Source: Phellopilus nigrolimitatus
Taxonomy: Eukaryota > Basidiomycota > Agaricomycetes > Hymenochaetales > Hymenochaetaceae
Direction of reading: 5' to 3'
Length of the DNA stretch: 15,983 nt
Assembly: GCA_021029095.1 (NCBI GenBank)
Contig: JAJOHG010000512.1
Span: 1-15,983, forward strand
Shown here: positions 8,979 through 15,983 of the stretch, piece by piece
Numbering within the stretch: position 1 is the first letter of the stretch
How the letters are laid out: each line of letters opens with the position of its first letter
Program-made: the position numbers and the translations under genes
The notes under the pieces: generated by a model
Seen by the model: the letters and a program-made list of their open reading frames with translations, nothing else
Database searches by the model: none
What the model was told of the DNA's origin: nothing

Positions 8979-11400
8979 ATGGACGTTTTCAATGGTGCGG
9001 ATGAGGCATCAGCCTTTGAGGCGCTCCTGGTAGTATTGCGGAACGTCGAGATCTCGAAGGTGAGTTAGTTCCTGCAACTCTGAGGATCCAGCCACGCCTA
9101 CTGACCTACATCCCTGTGCCTCAGTACGTTGCGGGTACGTGTATCGCTGATCTTAATGCAATGTTATTTTAACAAAGCCCCGATTCTGAACACAGTTGCT
9201 ACATTAACGATTTTCGTCAGTCCAATAGCCTGCTTTCATAAAATCTTGGCTTAATCAACTCTTTGCGGACACCCTATGAATTGGTCGTAATCTGCAGATA
9301 TACGACTGGACCCTCACTATCGACGAAGAGGTTAACCTCATATGGCCGTCACAATGGGGCGCCCCCAAGCTTATGTACTTCCTCAACCGTTACGTCGCGT
9401 TCGGCGACCCCATTATGATCGTATACGGTGCGACACTCTCATGAGCAGAAGCTTCGGATTGGGAATCTCATTGTGAATATGCTTCTGAACATTGTAGTAC
9501 TGTTGGTTGGTTCGGATGCTTCGGTATGTTAAGAATTATTCCCAACAGTATTCCTTTGTGAGTGCCGTATTTTACTAACATGAAGTTTTTAAATTACTAG
9601 TCATGTGTGAAAGTTTTCCAAACACTCGGAGGTACGCTTCTTATATTGATAACTGAATGCCCAGTGTCTGAGCTTACTGACAATTTACCCAGGGACATCC
9701 GCGTTTGGCTTCGTAACAGCAGAACGTACGTTTTCGCATGTATTCAATCACCATACCTTCTCTCCTTTCCCTCGCTACCTTTTCTCTTCAACTCTCTTCA
9801 ATCGAAAAATTTGCATGCTTGAATTCTGCCTTCCCGCCGGTCTTTATCTCACACTCCGTTCAACCTTAACTCTCCTCCTGATAACTCTATTGTTTAACTT
9901 ACCTCTGACATGCGACATGCACTAATGTTGGAATCGACCATTTCTACTGACAGTGATCCTCATGATGCGTACATGGGCAATCTGGGAGCGTCGTACGTGG
10001 GTTACAGTCCTCTTGTTGATTCTATTTTTGGTGCGTCGCCTTTCCCTCTGCTCCTTTTTCTTGCATCGGATTTTGCGCGCCGCGAACAGAAAGAGCGTAG
10101 CGTGTCCTGCAGGCAGAACGTCTGGACTTCTGGAACGTGGAAGTCTGAAAGAGAAAAAGATAGGAGAAATATGTAAAGACCGTTGAACTGAGCACTTGTT
10201 TTAATTCCGTAGGCCGCCGTCACCGTTGATGTCTTCGTTTTGTGGCGGTATTTAGGCGGCGTTTCCTGTACGTATTTCCGTTTTTCGCTTGGAAAAACAA
10301 CTTCTTTTTTTCGCTTCTGACTTACCGGGAAATTTCTTCTCGTAGACGTCGTCAACCCCGTATTTTCTAATGGCTGCTTCTTGGCGTTCAAGAACCGATT
10401 TGTATATGTGGACTTCATTCTCATCATTGTCACTGAAAGCGTGATGCTCGTGATGCTCGTGGCGAAGGCATTGCAGCACTGTATGCCCTTTTTCTCTCCT
10501 GGTATAATGTTTACTAAAGATCAGCCTTTTGTTCTCAACTCCGACCGTGGCTTTCGCGACCTGCTGAGCAGTCAAACACTCGCGGAGTACCCTCATGGTC
10601 CGCATGTTTAATGATGGGGTCATTTATTTTGCTTATATTCTACGTGCGTATCTTCCAGCTTCCTTCTGCCCCTCTTCTATCATAATTATTAACGTTATCT
10701 TTACAACGTCGCGGTTTCGGTTTTTGTTGCTGTCACTGTACCGCTTGTGCATTGATTGGAAATAAAGTGACGTCTATTGCAAACCTGGTCTCGATCCTCG
10801 TTGCTCCTGTGCGTCTCTCTTTTCTAAAGACGTTCGTAGTTATTTATACGAAATTCAGGTAGAGATGCATAACTTTCTCATAATGTGCGTACTGTCTCGA
10901 CTTTCATCCATCCTATTTTCGGCGCAATTTGACCGGGGATGCGGTTCCACAGCACCCAGCGTGTGTTCCACAGCATCTTCTGCACGCGTGTGCTCTTACA
11001 TATCCGTGGTGCATATACGAACAATATGTTGCTGGCGTCGACCAGCGTAACGGATACGCAGAACTCAGCGCCATTTGGCTCTGCAAACTACGCGTTCCGG
11101 AGCCCTACGGGCGTGGACAAGGGAGCGGGAGCTTCAGTCGGGACGTATGAACTCAGGTCCCGCGGGGACACGCGACTCAGTAGACAGGTGCTTGACACCG
11201 GTGCGGATGCTGGGTGGGGACAAGGTCATGGATACGACAGCCCAAGAAGTCCAAGGAGCCCCGGTAGCAAGAGCGCGCGGTTCGATCTCGCAGAGGGAGA
11301 GGGCGACGAGTCGGTATATAGCCCGCCGAGCGCGGTGTCAAATACATTTCCCTTTAGCGAGGAAAGGGAAACGGGGAGGCTCGGATCGCAACTGGAATAA
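8979..11400 (+). CDS. DUF6533 domain multi-pass membrane protein
   Basis: Integral membrane protein of the DUF6533 family, expanded in Agaricomycetes and of unknown function. My model has 14 exons: 8979-9059, 9125-9134, 9196-9215, 9298-9427, 9498-9523, 9601-9631, 9693-9725, 9954-10030, 10213-10267, 10346-10480, 10572-10643, 10768-10808, 10859-10884, 10953-11400, giving 394 aa with consistent phases. The DUF6533 signature is at residues about 28-70: YDWTLTIDEEVNLIW, then a Trp-Gly linker and FLNRY. About seven hydrophobic segments follow: 28-38, 60-86, 95-117, 122-148, 170-195, 205-235 and 237-255. RVFHSIFCTRVLLHIRG ends the last one, as in the family. The tail (about 258-394) is polar, with DSPRSPRSPGSK carrying proline-directed Ser sites, and is probably cytoplasmic. 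The ATG lies 26 codons before the first conserved segment, usual for the family. The seven-segment plan resembles a receptor, but no ligand or G-protein motif is evident. Exons 2 and 3 are only 10 and 20 bases long. Introns 9726-9953 and 10031-10212 are unusually long for this window. Confidence 0.9.
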
Positions 11401-12357
11401 CTCGTGCGTAGACGAAGCGGAATCAAAAAAAAATCAGTCGTTCGTTACAAGGCGCGGCGCTGGCTGGCTATGTCTACTTTTACATTTACATCGTTTTAGT
11501 TTATGATCTTCCGCCTATGGAGTCCCCGTCGATGGGTGGTAGTTTTTCGAGCCTTCGAGCCGAAACTTCTTGAATTTATTCGGTATTCTTATTTCTTCGC
11601 GTTGATTTCTTTTTGATTATCTTTTTTCTTTTCTTTTCTGACATTTCTGACGTTCTTTGATTATCTCCGCAACATTTATTGTCGCGATTACCTTCTTACC
11701 TTCTTTCTTTTCACCCACAAAATTTTAGACGAGTTGGATGTAGGATTTTGTAAATTTATCCCCGTTGACTTCTCTTTTTACAACCACGATACCTGCGGAA
11801 GTCTAAAAATGCATGTATTTTTTCCACAGCTCAATCAAAAGAGTAAAATTGCAGAAATGTCGCGCCGCTGCGTTCATCAGACTCTGAGAGGCGACTACTA
11901 CCAGGCTGTTAAAAACGACGAGCTCGATCGTTGCGTCATCGACGTATCGTGTTTCTTACATAACGCTACGTGTAATCGGTTACGCGCCTTCCAATGGCGA
12001 GGATAGCTCGGCCTTCACTTCTTGTAAAGAATCCTCAATGCATCTTGACGCTCGCCTCGTTCGCTTTCCTGGACGAAAAGAATCCTGCTATGCTTCTGTC
12101 CTAACTGTGGCAGAATTGCTTCCTACTTGCGCAATAGCCACTTTCATCGTAACCTTGTACTCGGAACTACTATGAGTAGCTGAGGACTGCTTCGACTACT
12201 GTGCAATAGGTATAACATAGCCATCTCGACTTCTGGTGTATTGGTGCATCTCAGAATACCTGTAATCCAAATACATATACAACTCCAGAGGACATACAAG
12301 AGAACTTACTGACTACCTTCAGATGCTTGTCCCCCTATAGTCGTTTCCTCTTCACTC
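11401..12357. other. 3' flank of the DUF6533 gene and unresolved 5' region of the RNA polymerase gene
   Basis: The first 320 bases are strongly T-rich (11560-11725), fitting the 3' UTR and terminator area of the upstream gene. An A9 run follows its stop at about 11425. From about 11730 to 12006 there is an open frame (first ATG at 11811) with no recognisable match. An ATG in the good context CCAATGG at 11994 opens a 36-codon frame ending at 12104. The frame of the first recognisable RNA polymerase exon stays open upstream of its ATG to an in-frame TGA at about 12310, with possible acceptors ending at 12322 and 12330. One or more 5' exons could therefore lie here, but I could not join one in phase. 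Confidence 0.5.
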
Positions 12358-15300
12358 ATGTTGAACATCCCGCAATGTTTTGTCCATCACGCATGGGTCG
12401 AATGGGATTCATCAGGAAAAGGAATCATCACCCGCTCAGTACGGCAAACTGGCAACTCTTTCCGCGCTGCCCGTCTAATCGACAACCCGGATCGCTTTTT
12501 ATTCATTGATTTTCCGCGTAAATCGGACGCAAACAACTTGCGCGACTATCTTATGGAAATAATCAGGGATGGTGTCGTACTCGCGGGCAGAAGGTGAGTC
12601 GCTTTGCTCAAAAGGGTTGAAATGCGAAGGAAGATATGATTGATTTTGTGAATGCGCAGATTCACGTTCTTTGGCATCACAGAAACTGGCATCAAGGAAG
12701 GCCGGATCATTTGTTTTTACGAGGATAGCGAGTGGTCTGTAGAACGCGTGCTCAAAATGTGCGGGAACCTCGAGAAAGTTTTCATCGATTACGGTCCTGG
12801 TAAATACGCGGCACGATTGGTCCTCTCGTTCTCGTCCACAATTGAAACCCTAAATGTCTGTTTTCCGGGTCTGAAAAATGTGACACTTTCCTCACGACTT
12901 TGCAAATGATACAGGTCCAGGATAGTGAAACGCTTGAGATTCCTGACACCACTGCCGACGACGGCACTTTGACAACTGACGGTTGCGGCATCATTCGTGA
13001 AAGTACCGCTAAAGTTATTCGCAGGCAACTTCGCGTGGATTCCACGACCACAGGTTGGACCTTTTCACAAACCGTTACAGGAACTCAGCTGATCTTGTTT
13101 GTAGCTTTTCAAATACGCAGAGGGGGGATCAAAGGCCTCCTCGTTGCATATTCCGACGAAGACTTCGATCACATTTGTAGGAAAGCGGACCCAGATTGTG
13201 AGCCCGACCGGTATGAGCTCTTGTACCGGCGGTCGATGCGCAAATATGACGGCGGTCCGACGGTCATTGATGTCAACAGAGTGTCGACCGCACCTCATAG
13301 ATCAGGAGCGAAGCTAAACTACGGGCTCATTGTGCTTTTGATGACCCTTGGTATAAGCATCGAGGTAAGTACGAGTAATGTCTATCTTAGGAGGACTAAT
13401 GACGCAATGCTCACCATTCTGAACTTTCCATTCTGACACATTAGCCATTGGAATGTCTGCTCGAGCGACAGGTGCAAGACATTAGTGATATTGGCAACAA
13501 TAGGCAACACGCACTGGCATATATTAAGAGCGATTTTGACGCGCAAGAGTCTGGTCGTAGTCAAGAGTGTTCGTCTAATGTTTTGTCCTGGTTAATTTTT
13601 TTGTTGTTCACCATACTCATATCACGACTTCGTTTACGGCTTTTAGTGCGGGAGATGCTGCTGGCCGGCCATGACATGACCGAGCCCTACCTGCAGTATA
13701 TGATCCATAAATATCAGAACATGCTCTATGCTAGTTTACAGAGGAAATTCAGCATCAGTGTCTCGGTGCGTCTTTATGTTTTGAACCCAAGCTGTGTGCT
13801 ATGATTTCCATCATGCACTCTTTTACATTGTGCTAAGAGGTTTTCGATCCTTAGAAAGCGTGCTATGTTTTTGGCGTCGTCGACGAACTGGATGTTTTGA
13901 AAGATAATGAGGTTTATGTCAATCTGCCAAGTACGGTTGGCGTCTTGGAGGGGAATATTCTCGTTGCTCGGTGATTTTGTTCCCTCGTTTGTCGTTTATT
14001 TAAACCCACTTACGAAGCCTGCCGTCATTCCAAAAATCATGGATAGAAATCCTGCCTACCTGCCATCAGGTACCACCACAGTCATCTGTATCTTAAATCT
14101 CGCAGACTTAACCCTTATGTTTGCTCACAGACCTCAGGGTATTGGATGCCATCTGTTGTCCACGCCTGGCTTTCATCAAAAATTGCATTGGTACATACCC
14201 TCTACTTATCTACTCCAGTTATAATCCAATCGTTTGAATTGACTCGACACTTCCTCAGTTTTTCCACGCAAAGGCAGAACGTCAATCCCAAATCTAATGA
14301 GTGGAGGGTGAATCGTTTATCAGTATGTTGCATCGCGTAGCTTTTTTGACCATTTATACTCCAGAGATCTGGACGGCGACAAATATTTCGTCTGCTGGGA
14401 CCAGAGCATCATCCCGCGAGGTGCTCAAGAGCCGACACCTCAAGATCTCAAGTCACCTATTGCGATTGACTCTACTGAGTCATCCTCGTCCTGGGCAGAC
14501 TTAAGAACCGCGGCGGATATTCCACGTGCGCTGGTGGACACGTTCGTACAGTTGCACGGTAGCAAGATCCTTTCGCGCGCGGCGAACGAGTGGCAGAGTG
14601 TCGTAAAATGTTCGACTGGCCTTGCGAGCGCGACATATCCGAGGGAACTAGCGAGAATCATCGCGGTCGCTCTGGTATGCAATATTGATATATGCTTCGC
14701 ACCACTTTTTATCGTTTCTATACGTAACACTGGCTGACGCAACGGTCGATCATAGGACATGATGAAGACGGGTGCGGATTACAGACTCCTGAATATACAT
14801 TTCCAAAAGCTCAAGGTTCGGTATCGCTCCTCGATCAACGAGGACAACTCTAGTCCACTCAAAGTCCTGCGCGATCAGATGCGAGAATATATTTACCTGA
14901 TCAGGAGAGACTCTGTTGGGGGACGACAGTTTGTATCTCTAAGCTACCGAGTCGACCCGGACTTGGTTAAGATTCGGGACGAGCATGAAGCTGACTGGAA
15001 CAAACATTATACCGAGGGCCGGAACGTCATAATCACATTCTCACAGAAGCTCGAGAACACTCAGCCTTCCGGTCCTGAGCAGGAGACAGGTATGTATTTG
15101 ACGTCCCTCGCCCTTTTTTGATTGAAGCCTATAATAAAGCCACTTCCCCTCGATTTATAGAATACGAAGATTATAATGGGATCAGAGACGTACCGAACGA
15201 TAAAGTGGTAAGGGAGTTTAGAGAAAGGTATTTCCAGCGTAAGGACATGTCTCGTATAACCCAGCAATCTACGCGCTGACAAATGAATTTCGACTTGGTT

Positions 15301-15885
15301 CGTGTTCAGCAAAATCCAAATCGGACCCCAAGATGCTCACTCTTCGCGCGTCTGCATGGTACGTCCTTGATAGTGTGGCGCAATATTGGATAGTTAAATC
15401 CTCGCCGTTCGTCATTCTTGCAGGTACTGTGTCGCTACGAGAGCGACAACATGGCATTCGCTTGGCTTGGCGCGAGTTTCCTCAACTGTCTGAAGAAAGA
15501 TGTCAAGTGCGGGAAAGGAGAAGAAGATCATCCCAGCGCTCAACCGAGACCAAACGGAAAGCCAGGCATAACTTCTCTGGGACGTCTACAGTCCGCTGTG
15601 CATGCACGTATGAAGGGTGTTCCTGCTTCAGTTTTCGATTCGACTTTTACTCCTACTCCTATTGAATACATCCATTCTGATCCCTGCGCCGCACATACTC
15701 TTCCGCACCCTTCCCTTTCAACTAAGCCGTTTAAATTGAAGCGCAGAACTACTCGGTCTAGCCGTCGCTCCTTTATTGCAACTATTTCGTCCTTACTCGA
15801 CAAAGCAATCTTCCTTGCACTAGTCCTCTTGATCTTCCGTGCCTTTAATGTTAAATCTCTGTATGTCTCCGTGAGCTTATCTTAG
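12358..15885 (+). CDS. Cellular RNA-dependent RNA polymerase (RNAi, QDE-1/RDR family)
   Basis: Eukaryotic RdRP that copies RNA into double-stranded RNA for Dicer in gene silencing. Exons in my model: 12358-12593, 12660-12855, 12915-13053, 13105-13364, 13445-13568, 13647-13765, 13855-13970, 14047-14069, 14131-14190, 14259-14307, 14365-14674, 14756-15089, 15161-15253, 15310-15362, 15424-15885 (857 aa, phases consistent). Conserved PF05183 motifs in order: GKYAARL before the catalytic core; TDGCG (165-169, family TDGVG); GGIKGLLV with K200; RRSMRKYDG (232-240); FGVVDE; ARNPAYLPSDLR (396-407); IVFPRKGR; and GGDLDGDKYFVCWD with the metal-binding aspartates D442, D444 and D446. RASAWY and FAWLGASFLNCLKK mark the C-terminal end of the family. 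Oddities: family members usually carry several hundred more N-terminal residues, so the 5' end is missing, unrecognised or lost; LNRQ is LNYG and HPGD is LPSD; a basic tail ends in a short hydrophobic stretch. The weakest junctions are the donors at 13569 (GTTCGT) and 15363 (GTCCTT; 15375 also keeps frame). The start is uncertain; the identity is not. Confidence 0.9.
14366..14380 (+). other. Catalytic DLDGD motif of the RNA-dependent RNA polymerase
   Basis: Codons GAT CTG GAC GGC GAC encode DLDGD right after the splice junction 14307/14365, which supplies the preceding GG. In QDE-1 and plant RDR enzymes the three aspartates of this motif hold the catalytic magnesium in a double-psi beta-barrel, related to the DFDGD site of cellular multisubunit RNA polymerases. 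All three are present, so the active site is not visibly damaged. Confidence 0.93.
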
Positions 15886-15948
15886 TGTACGATTTCACTT
15901 ACTAGAAGGAGACGAACTGCGATTGTCTGTAGATTTATTGACACTTAA
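15861..15948 (+). other. Possible alternative last intron and exon of the RNA polymerase gene
   Basis: A strong donor GTATGT at 15861 and a TTACTAG acceptor ending at 15905 would define a 45-base intron. Splicing it removes the stop at 15883-15885 and keeps frame into 15906-15948, ending at TAA with a short basic tail (LRRRTAIVCRFIDT). Unspliced, the gene ends at 15885. Sequence alone cannot decide between the two. Confidence 0.4.
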
Positions 15949-15983
15949 CTTGTTTATTTAAATAGGTGTGGTGATCTAAGACG
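15886..15983. other. 3' flank of the RNA polymerase gene
   Basis: A/T-rich sequence after the stop at 15885, with a TTTATTTAAAT patch near 15953-15963 that could belong to the polyadenylation region. Apart from the possible alternative exon at 15906-15948, no further gene is visible before the window ends. Confidence 0.4.

Noticed and set aside
10002..10623. Long minus-strand ORFs (143 and 123 codons) antisense to the DUF6533 gene
   Set aside because: They run across well-supported exons and introns of the + strand gene and show no family resemblance, so they are shadows.
11734..12006. 90-codon + strand ORF upstream of the RdRP
   Set aside because: It opens with TTG and its first ATG is at 11811; the translation matches neither RdRP N-termini nor anything else I know. 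It could still hold a 5' exon, so it is described in the intergenic entry but not called as a gene.
12900..13104. Reading straight through 13054-13104 in the RdRP without an intron
   Set aside because: The 51-base segment is a multiple of three and has no stop, but it has GT-AG ends and removing it joins the TDGCG segment to FQIRRGGIKG as expected for the family, so I treat it as an intron. Retention would be tolerated in frame.
15333..15665. 110-codon frame running through the last RdRP intron
   Set aside because: It lacks FAWLGASFLNCLKK, the conserved C-terminal block, which appears only when an intron ending at 15423 is removed.
1..15983. tRNA, rRNA, CRISPR array, bacterial operon or insertion sequence
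   Set aside because: Neither the sequence nor the intron-rich gene structure shows any of these. I saw no tRNA-like cloverleaf, no regularly spaced direct repeats and no transposase.

Overview
The window looks like nuclear DNA of a filamentous basidiomycete, most likely an Agaricomycete. Three multi-exon genes lie on the + strand. Their coding frames only come together when many short GT-AG introns (about 50 to 120 bases, a few longer) are removed, including introns around exons of 10 to 28 bases. The three products are a Zn2Cys6 / fungal_trans regulator with a long Ser/Pro/Gly tail, a DUF6533 membrane protein, and an RNAi-type RNA-dependent RNA polymerase. The DUF6533 family is, as I know it, typical of mushroom-forming fungi. 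All exon boundaries below were worked out by hand from splice signals, phase and family motifs; no search was run.

Layout: 1-3876 is gene-poor. A pyrimidine-rich first 450 bases is followed by about 3.4 kb in which I recognise no gene, with a perfect 11-bp inverted repeat and one diverged 22-bp tandem duplication. 3877-7645 is the Zn2Cys6 transcription factor (14 exons in my model, 958 aa). 7646-8978 is intergenic and ends in a CT-rich promoter-like tract. 8979-11400 is the DUF6533 multi-pass membrane protein (14 exons, 394 aa). 11401-12357 is T-rich 3' flank plus an unresolved stretch that may hold the missing 5' end of the next gene. 12358-15885 is the RNA-dependent RNA polymerase (15 exons, 857 aa from the first in-frame ATG of the earliest recognisable exon), with the catalytic DLDGD motif intact. 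15886-15983 is 3' flank, which may contain a last alternative coding exon.

How they fit together: nothing shows that the three genes form a cluster or pathway. Each is separated by 1 kb or more and each stands alone: transcription, a membrane (possibly sensory) protein of unknown role, and small-RNA amplification or RNA silencing. The points most worth a second look are the RNA polymerase (no recognisable N-terminal region, altered LNRQ and HPGD motifs beside an intact catalytic site, and an unusual basic-plus-hydrophobic C-terminal tail with an alternative splice exit) and the microexons in the first two genes. I did not find a convincing new multi-gene system.
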